64,000 nucleotides of DNA, taken from positions 586,233 through 650,232 of the forward strand of contig CAKMXJ010000011.1 in assembly GCA_928724745.1 (NCBI GenBank), in the 5' to 3' direction. The position numbers and the translations under genes were made by a program. Below are positions 1 to 9,771 of this stretch, piece by piece (position 1 is the stretch's first letter; the number at the start of each line of letters is the position of its first letter). A model generated the notes under the pieces. That model searched no databases and was not told where the DNA came from. It saw only the letters and a list, made by a program, of their open reading frames with translations. This DNA is from Anthracocystis setariae (Eukaryota; Basidiomycota; Ustilaginomycetes; Ustilaginales; Ustilaginaceae).

Positions 1-1067
1 TTGATGTTGATTTGCTCGGTGGTGTCGTTTAATCGAGGTCGACCGTCTGTCAGGAGGAACCACGTTTTGCGCAGCATGGTGTTGCAGTTGGGTGGAAGCG
101 GCTTGTGATGGCGCGAGCATGCGAAATCGACGAGACTCTTGATGTTTGGCACGCCGTACATGATACACGGTACAAACGTCACCGCGGCAGCTAGGACAAA
201 CACGACAAGGTTGATGCACACGTAGCGATGCGAATCGAGAAACGCAGCTGTCACGCGTCGAGAAGCCCAAATGAGCTCGTCGGACGCCAAAGTATCCTGA
301 CCTGCAAAGCTGACCGACTGGGAGGCAGACAGCGTAACGAAGGTGTCGATTTGCTCTGGAATCAGAAGCGTGCGGAGATGCTTGGCTCGGTGGTAGGTTG
401 TGCCGGACAAGGCGACGAGCAAAGACGTGCTGAAGGTGAAGAGGACGCAGGGAAGGATGAGGATGGCATTGACGAGGAGCGTGCTTGTTGAGATGGGAAA
501 GTAATACCATCGATCGGACTCGCCGGGCGACAGGTGCGAGTTGTACCTCGTTAGGGGCGACTTGGGACTGCAACCCACGGCAAAGCCATGGATGCTGATA
601 TAGGCACCGAGCACCAACGGCAACCAAGGTAGGGGAATGATCCACCACCACGCCAGCGTGCTGAGATGGGCAAACGAAAAGGCCGAAGAAATCACGCTAA
701 CCGTGTTCCAGGCGACGAGATGGGAAGTGACACCGATCACGAGAACAAACACGGCGTTGGTGACGTAAAAAGTGCCATATTCGGTTCTTCTCTTGGTGAC
801 GAGCCACAGCTTGCCCATGGGTTTTTTCTTGAAGAGCATGTAACAGCAGAAGAAGAAGGTAGCAAGCACCCAGATTAGGCTGATCATGAACAATATTTGG
901 ATGGGTTTAGTTATCGGGGTATAGATGACAGTATAGAGCGCGGCAACCACTTGAGCCTGCGTCTGACCGCGATAGAGAAAGGTCATGCTGGATGGATCCA
1001 CGGTGGATGAAAGGTGGACAGGCTGTGCGGGGAGGTCGAGCTCTGCCATGTGGCGGCTCGAAGCCAT
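1..1067 (-). CDS. Multi-pass membrane protein, 3' end beyond the left edge
   Basis: The reverse strand is open from an ATG at 1067 to the window edge, giving 355 codons without a stop, so the C-terminus is missing. An in-frame TGA lies nine codons upstream of this ATG; later in-frame ATGs at 1049 and 986 are alternative starts. I see five hydrophobic segments at roughly residues 57-78, 98-120, 135-158, 190-220 and 283-306, with a basic stretch (KKKPMGK) after the first. No catalytic motif or family signature is recognised. The spacing of membrane spans suggests an integral membrane protein or receptor of plasma or internal membranes, but this is inference. No intron is needed in the visible part. 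The gene is transcribed away from the transposon at 2481-4130. Confidence 0.7.
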   Translation of the reverse strand, partial: MASSRHMAELDLPAQPVHLSSTVDPSSMTFLYRGQTQAQVVAALYTVIYTPITKPIQILFMISLIWVLATFFFCCYMLFKKKPMGKLWLVTKRRTEYGTFYVTNAVFVLVIGVTSHLVAWNTVSVISSAFSFAHLSTLAWWWIIPLPWLPLVLGAYISIHGFAVGCSPKSPLTRYNSHLSPGESDRWYYFPISTSTLLVNAILILPCVLFTFSTSLLVALSGTTYHRAKHLRTLLIPEQIDTFVTLSASQSVSFAGQDTLASDELIWASRRVTAAFLDSHRYVCINLVVFVLAAAVTFVPCIMYGVPNIKSLVDFACSRHHKPLPPNCNTMLRKTWFLLTDGRPRLNDTTEQINI

Positions 1068-2480
1068 TTCGACAGCACCAAAGGCTGTAGTTCAGCCAGA
1101 AACCGTCGGGAGAGACAGGAATGGGATGGTAGAATTCGTCAGGATGGAAGAGAAGGAGTGACTTTGTTGAGGAGGAGCTGCGAGGTACCTCGAACGTAGT
1201 TGCAACGGCGGGGCAAAGCGGGCAGGGGCGGTCTATGGACGGGGTTTGAGGGGAAGCTTGCTGTGTATGGGTGCCATGGAAGAGGGAAGGGAAATTGGAA
1301 CGGAAGAGATTTGAGCTAGTTTGGTGCGCTTTAAGTAGATTGTAAGAGTGGTGTGATGGTCGACTTGGGCTCAAGTAGACTGCGAGGTGATTTCGGCTTG
1401 GACGACTGTCGCTCATGGCTGTCTGTCTCTGAATTAGCAGCTCTGTGACGATGTGAAAAGGTGACATAGCTGATGGAGATATGCCAGCCGGAAGTGGAAA
1501 TCAAGAAGTGTTGCTGTGAGAGAAAGCTGGTTCGGTCGGCTTTTGAGCAGGAGAGGGGTCCAAGCTGCATTGTCACGGTTCTCACGCTTGCAATTCTAAG
1601 GATTTCGAATCCGAGGCTGAGAAAGCAGTTGAACGGTCTGAGGCAGCCGAGGGACACCGTGCACGCTGCCAAAAGTTGAGCACATTCTTCTTAGGGTGCT
1701 AGTTGTTAGCAACGTTGAGCCGACGCTTGATAGGCGAGTCAAGATTTGGGTGGTTTGTTCTTTGCAGGAGCAGCTGGTTCGGCACTTGAAGCCATGCGGA
1801 TATTAGTGGACGACTGTTTGTGCAAGCCTGGTTGCTTCGCTTCGGCGTGCATTGCAGAAGGGGCTGCATGGAGGATGGCGTGCAGAAAAGCCAAAGAACA
1901 GGGACTCGACACGGAGAGAATCAAGCTAGATACGGTGTATGCAGCTGTGAGCATGGCTCTAGACTGATGTCGGATGCAACGAATTCGAAGCCCAGTGTGC
2001 CCAGTGCGCGCGTCGAGCGAGGCTAGCGAGGCTAGCGACGCACAGCGTTGGTAACAATGGGACTTGCTTAAGCCAAATTACGGTCCGACAAAAAGATGTG
2101 AGGAGGAAAACTCGGCCGGGCGAGTGCATGAAAGGTGTCATCAACATTGACGAGGAGCTGGAATCCCCTCATCTGCCAGATGGATGGACAGCCAAGCGGG
2201 GCACATGGAGCCCTTGTCGGTGTTGTAGAGGAAGAGCGCTTGGCGATGCGGTACCGAGTGAGCCATCCTGGACAGCTGACGTTTTTTTAGGTTAGATCGG
2301 ATCGGATCGTTTGGCTTGGTCGATCCAAGACATTTCCTTGATTCGATTGATTGAGGTGGTAGACGAGATCTAACACCATATAATATAATCGACGAAGCGT
2401 GACGCGTAGATGAAACCAACGGTCCCGTGGTACGCGCGGCTTTGCGGAAGAAAACTTGCGCAGACTCACACTGCTTTTTA
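1068..2480. other. Intergenic region, no supported gene
   Basis: This 1.4-kb stretch holds the presumed promoter of the membrane protein at its left end. Only short overlapping frames without recognisable motifs are present (for example both strands at 1740-1967). I find no RNA gene or repeat I can support. It ends at the TA target site of the first Tc1-like element. Confidence 0.5.
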
Positions 2481-2623
2481 TACCTTTTTTCGCTTCAGAT
2501 CGTGGTTTGCAGCAATGTCATCGTGATTACTCCTAATGTCTTCGTGATACATGTTCGAGATCCTAGCAATCTGAGCGTGATTCTACATGATGTCACCGTG
2601 AGTGTTAATTGCTTGTCTTCGGG
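2481..2623 (+). repeat. Left terminal inverted repeat of the first Tc1-like element
   Basis: This repeat starts TACCTTTTTTCGC and reads without a mismatch as the reverse complement of 3988-4130. Homology stops at a GGG triplet at its inner end. Confidence 0.93.
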
Positions 2624-2764
2624 AGAGGTCTGTGTCGATCGTGATTATTCAGCAACATGCGTGATCCATCCGTTCGGCTTGTCCGAAGTGCTGAGCTTCT
2701 CCTCGTCGATTCAAAAGAGCTGAGTTCTGTATGCTTGACACTATCCATTGCAATCCACAACACC

Positions 2765-3862
2765 ATGCCGTCGACACCAAGGAAGAAGCGCAACTCGGTT
2801 CCTGACTCGATCAGAGAGAAGATCGTCGATATGGTGGAACATCGGCTGATGTCAAAGGCAGAAGTAGCAAAGAGATTCGAGTATCCATGGTCAACAGTCG
2901 ACAGCATCGTTCGAAAGTACGAGCTCACGAACGAGACCAAGGCACAGCGCAAGAAAGGAGGAGCTTTTCGTGGACATCGTGCAAAACAACACCATATCGA
3001 TGTCATGCTAGCTTACATTGCGCGGAATCCTAGTGCTACACTAACAGAGATTGGTCGTCACCTGCAGGATGAGACGGGTTTGGAACTGTCAGCAACGGCA
3101 ATCTCCAAAGTCCTTGTCGGTCGATGCCATGTTACGCTCAAGCGAACCGGTGTTGAGCACACTCGTCACAACTCCTCACAAACGATCGCAGAACGTCAAG
3201 CATGGGTTACAGCATTGCGATTAAACGGGATCTCGCTAGATGAAGCAGTCTTCCTCGATGAGGCTGGCTTCCATCTCCAGCAAACCAGGAGAGTCGGCCG
3301 CGCTCCTGCTGGACAACGAGCTCTGCAGCAAGATCGACCAGCCGATCGTGGATCCAATCTTTCGCTCCTCGTCGCCATCGATCACAACGGTATGCAGGCA
3401 CGTCATGTCAGGACTGGAGCTTGGAACGCTGAAGCCTTGACCGAGTTCTTCTTGGCATACATCCTGCCAAACTTCGAAGGTGAGTCAAAGACCTTTGTTC
3501 TCGACAATGCTCGGTTCCATCACAGTCCACGCTTGGTAGCAACGATCGAGGCCGCCGGCCATAGTATCCAGTATCTGCCTCCTTATACACCATGGTTCAA
3601 CATCGCAGAACGAGTCTTTGCAAAGGTCAAACCTTATGTCGGACGTCAAGATCTTCGAGACGGCGAGGATATCCGATCCTTCATCGACGCTTCGCTTGCT
3701 ACGATCACTCCCGAGATCGCAAGAGGATGGCTACACGAAGCAAACCGCTGGATGATGGTGGCTGAACACGGTCATCCTCTCTCTACTGATCACGATGCCA
3801 CCACCGCTCTTCGTCGCCTTGGTATTGCTCACGCTATTCCTCAGATCGATCCCAATCTGTAA
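2765..3862 (+). CDS. DD34E transposase (Tc1/mariner superfamily, DDE_3 type)
   Basis: The protein of 365 aa cuts and pastes the surrounding transposon. The N-terminus has a helix-turn-helix region (residues about 15-52, with PWSTVDSIVRKY) followed by a second DNA-binding region. The catalytic triad is visible as D165 (LDEAGF), D247 (LDNARFHH) and E282 (PPYTPWFNIAE), with 34 residues between the second D and the E. The usual PDLNPIE block is changed to PWFNIAE, which marks a distinct lineage within the superfamily. I chose the ATG at 2765; the frame is open further upstream to an ATG at 2657, but that would add a low-quality extension. No stop or frameshift breaks the frame, so the enzyme is probably functional. 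Confidence 0.92.
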   Translation: MPSTPRKKRNSVPDSIREKIVDMVEHRLMSKAEVAKRFEYPWSTVDSIVRKYELTNETKAQRKKGGAFRGHRAKQHHIDVMLAYIARNPSATLTEIGRHLQDETGLELSATAISKVLVGRCHVTLKRTGVEHTRHNSSQTIAERQAWVTALRLNGISLDEAVFLDEAGFHLQQTRRVGRAPAGQRALQQDRPADRGSNLSLLVAIDHNGMQARHVRTGAWNAEALTEFFLAYILPNFEGESKTFVLDNARFHHSPRLVATIEAAGHSIQYLPPYTPWFNIAERVFAKVKPYVGRQDLRDGEDIRSFIDASLATITPEIARGWLHEANRWMMVAEHGHPLSTDHDATTALRRLGIAHAIPQIDPNL

Positions 3863-3987
3863 TGCTCTTCTCGCTCATGGCCTTGTTCACAACTGTGATA
3901 TGAATGCGATTCGGTTCTCCATGGTGATGTATGTCTACACGCTGTGATCCCTATACATTTGACCGATCTTGATGATCTTGAACAACA

Positions 3988-4130
3988 CCCGAAGACAAGC
4001 AATTAACACTCACGGTGACATCATGTAGAATCACGCTCAGATTGCTAGGATCTCGAACATGTATCACGAAGACATTAGGAGTAATCACGATGACATTGCT
4101 GCAAACCACGATCTGAAGCGAAAAAAGGTA
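3988..4130 (-). repeat. Right terminal inverted repeat of the first Tc1-like element
   Basis: This is the perfect reverse complement of 2481-2623 and is followed by the TA target duplicate at 4131-4132. Confidence 0.93.
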
Positions 4131-4510
4131 TATTATTATTAATAATAAGCCGAGTCCAAGCCGCCAAAAGTGGAACTTACACAATCATGAATCTATTAAA
4201 TAAATAAATCGTTTGTACAATGTGTGTTACTCAGCCAACGGCACCTCCTCTTTCACCAAAAATTCAACTTTTTCGTCAACATTCACACACATATATATAT
4301 ATTATTGAAACCCACACTTACTTGTCCTCACTGCCTACTGTCTGCCACTTTCTTTGCTTTCATTCCACCACACACGTCCATCGATGCGCCTCTTGCAAAG
4401 CGTCCAACGTCGAGCGTAATCTGTCCGCGATCCGTTTCCACCGACTCCGCTTTCCCGCTTCCGCTTCCGCTTCCGCACTCCGTCTCCGTCCTACAAAGGA
4501 TTCGTACATC
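4131..4510 (+). promoter_or_regulatory. Upstream region and presumed 5' leader of the remodeller gene
   Basis: These 380 bases lie between the transposon and the chosen start codon. They include an alternating TA run at about 4290-4302 that could act as a TATA element, then a pyrimidine-rich stretch typical of fungal leaders. The reading frame of the remodeller is open back to an ATG at 4220, but that extension is low-complexity and looks untranslated. Confidence 0.4.
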
Positions 4511-7500
4511 ATGGCAGTCGAGGCCACTCGCAAGACCAATGGTCAAACCAATGCAGCCCACTCGCATCATGACGATGACGATATCCACGACGAGGAGCTC
4601 CTCCGTGCAGCTGCTCAAGCCGATAACCCAGATCGCTCGGATTTGCTCTCCACCACCACCACCACCACCACCACCGACTCGGCTCCCATGGCTCGCTCTG
4701 GCAGCTCCAAACGCAAGGCTAACGAGCAAGACATAGATCCCGCCTTGCACGAGCAAAGGTTCAACAAACTCAAAACCTTGCTTCAGCGCTCCAGCGTCTA
4801 CTCGCGCATCATGGGTGAGAAGATGGAAAAGGAACGCAAAGCACGAGCCCACGCCGCCGCAAAGCAACAAGCTCAGCGCAAAGCAGCCCAGTCAACCGAC
4901 ACGGCTACTCCCTCCGATCCTCAACCCGCTCCTTCGGCTCGTAAGACTCGCTCCGCTGCTACAATCAACGAGCAACCCTCCACCTCTCGTACCTCGGACA
5001 AGGACAAGGACAAGGAAAAGGAAAAGGACACCCGCCGCAAAGATACGCGCAAACGCAAGCCCGACGAAGCCTACAGCATCACCTCCTACCTCGACGAGCA
5101 CGACCTCGAAGCCGCCAAGCAGCAAGCAGAGCAGGCCAACAAACGTGCCAAGACCGACACCGCCGACAACAACGACAACAACAACAACATCGACGCCGAC
5201 AACAAGCCGAACGGAGCTAGCCAGAGCGGACGTCGCAATCAGCCCAAGCTCGTCACCGGTGCCAAGATGCGAGAGTATCAACTTGATGGGCTCGAGTGGC
5301 TCATCAGTCTGTACGAGAATGGGTTGAACGGCATCCTTGCCGACGAGATGGGTCTGGGCAAGACGCTCCAGACCATCTCGTTCCTCGCCCATCTTCGCGA
5401 CAAGGGCGTCTGGGGTCCGTTCCTCGTCGTGGCGCCTCTCTCCACCATCAACAACTGGGTGTTGGAATTCGAACGTTTCACGCCCGATATCCCCGCTGTC
5501 ATGTACCACGGCGATCCCGAAGAGCGTCGCACCATCCGAGAACGCCGTCTTCGCATGTCCAAAGACAAAGAAGCGCAGAAGCACTTCCCCATCGTCGTCA
5601 CCAGCTACGAGCTCATCATCCGCGATCGCAAATGGCTCGCCCACTATCCTTGGAAGTTCATCGTCGTCGACGAGGGGCATCGACTCAAGAACCTCAACTG
5701 TCGCCTCATCCGAGAACTCAAGACGTACCACAGTGCCAACCGACTCATCCTGTCCGGTACGCCGCTGCACAACAACCTGTCCGAACTCTGGTCGCTGCTC
5801 AATTTCATCCTGCCGGACATCTTTGACGACCTGGCGACGTTTGAGACGTGGTTCGACTTTTCCGACATCCACGACGACCAAGGCTCGTCGCGCATCCTGT
5901 CCAAGGAGAACAGCACGCAGGTCATCACGCAGCTGCACGAGATCCTCAAGCCGTTTTTGCTGCGAAGGCTCAAGGTGGACGTCGAGACCGATCTGCCGCC
6001 CAAGAAGGAGTATCTGCTGTATGCGCCGCTCACCGAGCTGCAGAAGGAGCTGTACAATTCGGTGGTCAAGGGCGAGATTCGAAGATGGCTGCTCGAGCGC
6101 AAGACGGGGTTGGCGTGGAACGAGATTCAGGACATCCTCGACGATCCGGATGGCATCAACACCGCCTCGTCGTCGTCGTCGGCGCCTGCCACGCGGGTGG
6201 GGTCGGCGCAGCACAGTCGGAACCAATCGCCTCATCCGTGGGCTGCGCCGACCAAGCGTCTCACCGACTCGGCCAAAGTCGAGCGACAAGACCAACAACC
6301 ACCTAAGCGAGGTCGTGGAAGGCCTCGGAAGAGTGCACCGACGCCCACGACTCGCGCGTCGTCGGCGGCCGACTACCACGACGACGATGACGACGACGAC
6401 AACGACGACGAGCAGCAGCAGCAGCAGCAGCAGCCGAGCGATTCGGGAGCGTCGACGCCACGCACGCTGACGCGGCGACGAGCAGCGACGCGCGGCGTCA
6501 ACTACAAGATCGACGAGATGGGCGATCATCAGTACTTTGACAAGCTGGAGCAGGATCTGCATCGCGAGCCGGCGGTGGTGACGGCGGTGCAGGCGGAGCG
6601 CCAGGGCAAGCTGTACTCGATCCGCGAGGCGCAGAAGCAGATCAAGAACATGCATCTCGAGAACGTGGTGATGCAGGCGAGGAAGATTTGCAACCATCCG
6701 TTCCTGTTTGACTGGCCGGTGGATAAGGAGGCGGGCATGTTGGTGGTGAACAAGGATCTGATCAATGCGTCGGGTAAGATGCTGATGCTGAATCGGTTGT
6801 TGGATGCGTTGTTTTCGAGGGGGCATAAGGTGTTGATTTTCAGTCAGTTTACCACCATGTTGGATATCATCGAGGAGTGGGCGAATGAGTTTAAGCGCTT
6901 GCGCACGTGTAGGATCGATGGGAGTACGTCGCAGGAGGAGCGGAGGGCGCAGATGAAGTCGTTTAACGAGGAGAAGGGGGAGGGGGCGTGCAATCTGTTT
7001 CTGCTGAGTACGCGTGCCGGTGGGTTGGGCATCAATCTGGTTTCGGCGGATACCGTGATCTTCTACGATTCGGATTGGAATCCGCAGATGGATTTGCAGG
7101 CGCAGGATCGGGTGCATCGCATTGGGCAGACGCGACCCGTGCTGATCTTTCGGTTGGTGTCAGCGAATACGGTGGAGCAAAAGATTCTGAAGCGCGCGGG
7201 CAACAAGCGCAAACTCGAGGCGCTCGTGATTCAGCAGGGCAAGTTCAGGCTTCCTGCCGGGTACCAGTCTTCGTTGACGGGAGGCAAGAAGAAGCGCGAG
7301 GAGGAACTTGACGATATTGCGACGCAGTTGTTGGCGTTGGAGTCCGAGCAGGTGTTTTTGGTCAAGGATGAGAACGATCAGATCATCTCGGATGATAATC
7401 TCGAGATGCTGTTGGATAGGTCGGATGCGGCGTATCAGAGGAAGATGGGATGGGTGTCGAATGCGGATGCCGGCGATGCAAAGAGGCCGGGAAGGAAGAC

Positions 7501-7588
7501 GCAGTCCGTGAGAGCCGCGTTCGAAGTGACAGAGACCAAGACCGACGAGGCCAACGAGGAGATCGCCAAGCTCTTGGCTGCAAGTTAG
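4511..7588 (+). CDS. IRC5: SNF2-family chromatin remodeller, LSH/HELLS/DDM1/Irc5 type
   Basis: This 1,025-aa ATPase should slide or remodel nucleosomes in the nucleus; the LSH/DDM1 group supports DNA methylation and the yeast member Irc5 supports cohesin loading and repair. The helicase core shows motif I DEMGLGKT (278-285), motif II DEGH (387-390), SGTPLHNN, and in the C-terminal lobe LLSTRAGGLGINL and QAQDRVHRIGQ. The stretch NGLNGILADEMGLGKT and the LPDIFDD region match the Irc5/HELLS branch rather than ISWI or CHD. An insertion between the lobes carries an AT-hook-like RGRGRPRK (600-607), an Asp run and a seven-Gln run near 620-640. The N-terminus is charged and repeat-rich. The start at 4511 (ACATCATGG) is preferred over the in-frame ATG at 4220. 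No introns are needed. The orthology call is from motifs only. Confidence 0.88.
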   Translation: MAVEATRKTNGQTNAAHSHHDDDDIHDEELLRAAAQADNPDRSDLLSTTTTTTTTDSAPMARSGSSKRKANEQDIDPALHEQRFNKLKTLLQRSSVYSRIMGEKMEKERKARAHAAAKQQAQRKAAQSTDTATPSDPQPAPSARKTRSAATINEQPSTSRTSDKDKDKEKEKDTRRKDTRKRKPDEAYSITSYLDEHDLEAAKQQAEQANKRAKTDTADNNDNNNNIDADNKPNGASQSGRRNQPKLVTGAKMREYQLDGLEWLISLYENGLNGILADEMGLGKTLQTISFLAHLRDKGVWGPFLVVAPLSTINNWVLEFERFTPDIPAVMYHGDPEERRTIRERRLRMSKDKEAQKHFPIVVTSYELIIRDRKWLAHYPWKFIVVDEGHRLKNLNCRLIRELKTYHSANRLILSGTPLHNNLSELWSLLNFILPDIFDDLATFETWFDFSDIHDDQGSSRILSKENSTQVITQLHEILKPFLLRRLKVDVETDLPPKKEYLLYAPLTELQKELYNSVVKGEIRRWLLERKTGLAWNEIQDILDDPDGINTASSSSSAPATRVGSAQHSRNQSPHPWAAPTKRLTDSAKVERQDQQPPKRGRGRPRKSAPTPTTRASSAADYHDDDDDDDNDDEQQQQQQQPSDSGASTPRTLTRRRAATRGVNYKIDEMGDHQYFDKLEQDLHREPAVVTAVQAERQGKLYSIREAQKQIKNMHLENVVMQARKICNHPFLFDWPVDKEAGMLVVNKDLINASGKMLMLNRLLDALFSRGHKVLIFSQFTTMLDIIEEWANEFKRLRTCRIDGSTSQEERRAQMKSFNEEKGEGACNLFLLSTRAGGLGINLVSADTVIFYDSDWNPQMDLQAQDRVHRIGQTRPVLIFRLVSANTVEQKILKRAGNKRKLEALVIQQGKFRLPAGYQSSLTGGKKKREEELDDIATQLLALESEQVFLVKDENDQIISDDNLEMLLDRSDAAYQRKMGWVSNADAGDAKRPGRKTQSVRAAFEVTETKTDEANEEIAKLLAAS

Positions 7589-7784
7589 TCTCCTCCCTCT
7601 GCAAAGTGGGGACACGTCGTTGAGGCGTAAACTTTCTCACTGTTTACGCAAACAAGAAGCGAGCGATTCACACACTCGTGCGCGTTTTCGTAGAAATGCC
7701 AAAGCAATTTAACCAGGTCGCTTTGGGTCAGGATGGGGTTTCAGGCTGAGCTGTGCATGTGGAGAGAGGCAGATCTGGGCTGTT

Positions 7785-9170
7785 CTATTCGATGCGAGTG
7801 TTGAGCATGTCTTCCTCTAGGATGAGCTGTTTGATCTTCTCTGCAGCCCATTGGTAATCTTTGTCCTCGTTCCAAACCTGGGCAGATAGACGAACCCAGA
7901 TCTTGTCAGCATGGACGTAGAAGGGGATGAAGGTGGGATGTTGGTTCATCAAGCGGTTTTGCAATTTGGCGGCGAGGTAGGCGAGTTCGTGGCCTTGTTC
8001 TTGTGGGTTTTTCGAGGGGATGGCGGTGATGGGGATGGAGACGTTGACCATGGCGGCGGTGAGTCTTTCACCGTCTTTGGAAGGGTTGGGAACTTCCATG
8101 ATGTTGGAGCCGTTGCCGAGGACGGTGGTGAAGATCTTGCCAGCTTTTTGGGCGAGCGCACAATTGTGCTGCATGATCGCTTGTTCGCCACCCATCCAAC
8201 GACGAAATTCGAGCGCGGCAGGGATGCTAAGGAAGTTGGAAAAATCTTGGGTGCCCGTCCATTCCCAGGTGGCAACGTAGTTGCTAATGCCAGTGTGCGG
8301 GAGGATCGAAGGTGCACCGCTGTTGGCCACGTTGGGCGATTCGTAGTCCCATGAAGTCGGAATGGCTTGTGCAAAGTGCTGATTGCGTCTCGGCGTGTAC
8401 AGGAACGCAACGCCACGATGAGCGCTGAGCCATTTGTGACAGTTGGAGATGAAAAAGTCAGGATCGGCTTTAGCAATGTCGAGCGGGATCTGTCCAACCG
8501 CATGCGCAGCATCGACGAGCGAGAGAATGTTGTGCTCGCGCAACACGACACAGATGCGCTCCCAAGGCACCATCACCCCTGGCAACGACGAGATGGCATC
8601 GAGAATACAGATACGAATCTTGATCCCGGTAGCTTCAGCATCGACAATCGCCGCTTTGGTCTTGGCGACAACCTGATCGTGTGTGACAGGATAAGTGAGA
8701 GGCACCTTGATCATTTCAAGATCAAACGAAGCGTTTGAGTCGATGATGTACTGCGCGCTTTTCCCACAAGCGCCGTAGATGGTTTCGTACACGAGAATGC
8801 CCTCGCCCTGCTTCCATGTTCCGTTGAGGCCTCTGAGGACGCAATTGACACCGAAAGTGGCGTTGGGCACCAACACCAGATCGTCGACAGAACACCCAAC
8901 GATGTCGGCTACCTCGTTGCGAGCCTGGCGGAATAGCGGCCGATACTGGACACGCATAAACGTATCCGGATACCGTTCGGCTTCGATGACGAGCTCGTTC
9001 AAGACACGCAGCACGTGGTTCGGGCACGCACCGAACGAGCCGTTGTTGAGCGCGACATAGTCGTCGTCAAAGCCGTAAAACGGTTTCAGAGCATGTCCGA
9101 AGCCCGGGAAACGCTGCGACTTGAGCGCCTGACTATGCGCCTGAATGCGAGCTTCGAGCGTCGCTACCAT
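7785..9170 (-). CDS. Class V PLP-dependent aminotransferase-fold enzyme (isopenicillin N epimerase / hercynylcysteine lyase-like)
   Basis: The 461-aa protein is a fold-type I PLP enzyme. The PLP lysine is K246 in the motif NCHKWLSAHRG, and D220 with H223 in LVDAAHAVGQ form the cofactor pocket. NNGSFGACP (42-50) resembles the start of isopenicillin N epimerase-like proteins. In fungi, members of this subgroup include Egt2-type C-S lyases of ergothioneine synthesis and cysteine desulfurase-like enzymes, so the substrate cannot be fixed from sequence alone. The protein lacks a targeting signal and is probably cytosolic. It converges on the remodeller with about 196 bp between stop codons and has no introns. 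Confidence 0.85.
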   Translation of the reverse strand: MVATLEARIQAHSQALKSQRFPGFGHALKPFYGFDDDYVALNNGSFGACPNHVLRVLNELVIEAERYPDTFMRVQYRPLFRQARNEVADIVGCSVDDLVLVPNATFGVNCVLRGLNGTWKQGEGILVYETIYGACGKSAQYIIDSNASFDLEMIKVPLTYPVTHDQVVAKTKAAIVDAEATGIKIRICILDAISSLPGVMVPWERICVVLREHNILSLVDAAHAVGQIPLDIAKADPDFFISNCHKWLSAHRGVAFLYTPRRNQHFAQAIPTSWDYESPNVANSGAPSILPHTGISNYVATWEWTGTQDFSNFLSIPAALEFRRWMGGEQAIMQHNCALAQKAGKIFTTVLGNGSNIMEVPNPSKDGERLTAAMVNVSIPITAIPSKNPQEQGHELAYLAAKLQNRLMNQHPTFIPFYVHADKIWVRLSAQVWNEDKDYQWAAEKIKQLILEEDMLNTRIE

Positions 9171-9771
9171 GATGCCAATCTGGAGCTAGAGAAAAGGAGG
9201 AGGATGGCAAGAGGCAGGGTCGAAGAAGTCAAAGGCCAAAAACAGCGGCTATATAAAAGCCAACAAGCAAGTGGACCGAGTCACAATTTGCCAGAAAAAA
9301 AGCAGCTTCAAGACGGCACAAATCTCGGTGGACCCTTGCAGCGCGCACCACCAATCCCACTCGACGGGTGTCTTAGAGGAGCGTCCAGCCGAAACAAGTG
9401 AACCGATCCAACCGAAGTCAGATCCTGTAACATGCGTAGGCGCGCCACCGCTACAATTCAGCACTACGGTCGGTCTTGTCTCACTGGAGATTTCCATACC
9501 ACAAACCCGGACCTGAGTAGCCCACAATCGCTTCGATTCGATGTCAGTGAAAGCGAGGTAGCTGCATTACTGTAGTAAGCTGCGGGATGTGGTCAGTGAC
9601 TCGAATGCAGGCAACAGGAACGAGTCATAATTGCATCTTGCAACCAAGGTGCAGCCTAGGCGTGCTACGTTACTGATGAATAAAGAGAGAGAGAGAGAGG
9701 GGGGACAATGACTCGGATGGCAATCTACCTTGGTTGCTTTTGCCGCGAATAAGCGACGAGCGTTCAGAAGT
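9171..9771. other. Intergenic region with a short GA run
   Basis: This 600-bp stretch separates the aminotransferase start from the ERG26 stop. It includes a short GA microsatellite at about 9684-9700 and the probable promoter of the aminotransferase. I see no gene. Confidence 0.5.

Larger units (their letters stand above)
2481..4130 (+). mobile_element. Tc1/mariner-superfamily transposon with 143-bp terminal inverted repeats
   Basis: The element is 1,650 bp long and flanked by TA dinucleotides at 2479-2480 and 4131-4132, the target-site duplication expected of this superfamily. Its two 143-bp terminal repeats match base for base in reverse complement, and the single transposase frame is intact, so the insertion looks recent and possibly active. 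It sits about 380 bp upstream of the remodeller start codon and may contribute to or disturb that promoter. Confidence 0.93.

Noticed and set aside
907..1467. 186-codon minus-strand frame upstream of the membrane protein
   Set aside because: It overlaps the start of the longer membrane-protein frame in another phase and lacks motifs.
4892..7117. Long antisense frame (741 codons) over the remodeller
   Set aside because: It is a shadow of GC-rich codon use on the opposite strand; its sequence is Arg/Leu/Val-rich without motifs, while the plus strand has all helicase motifs.
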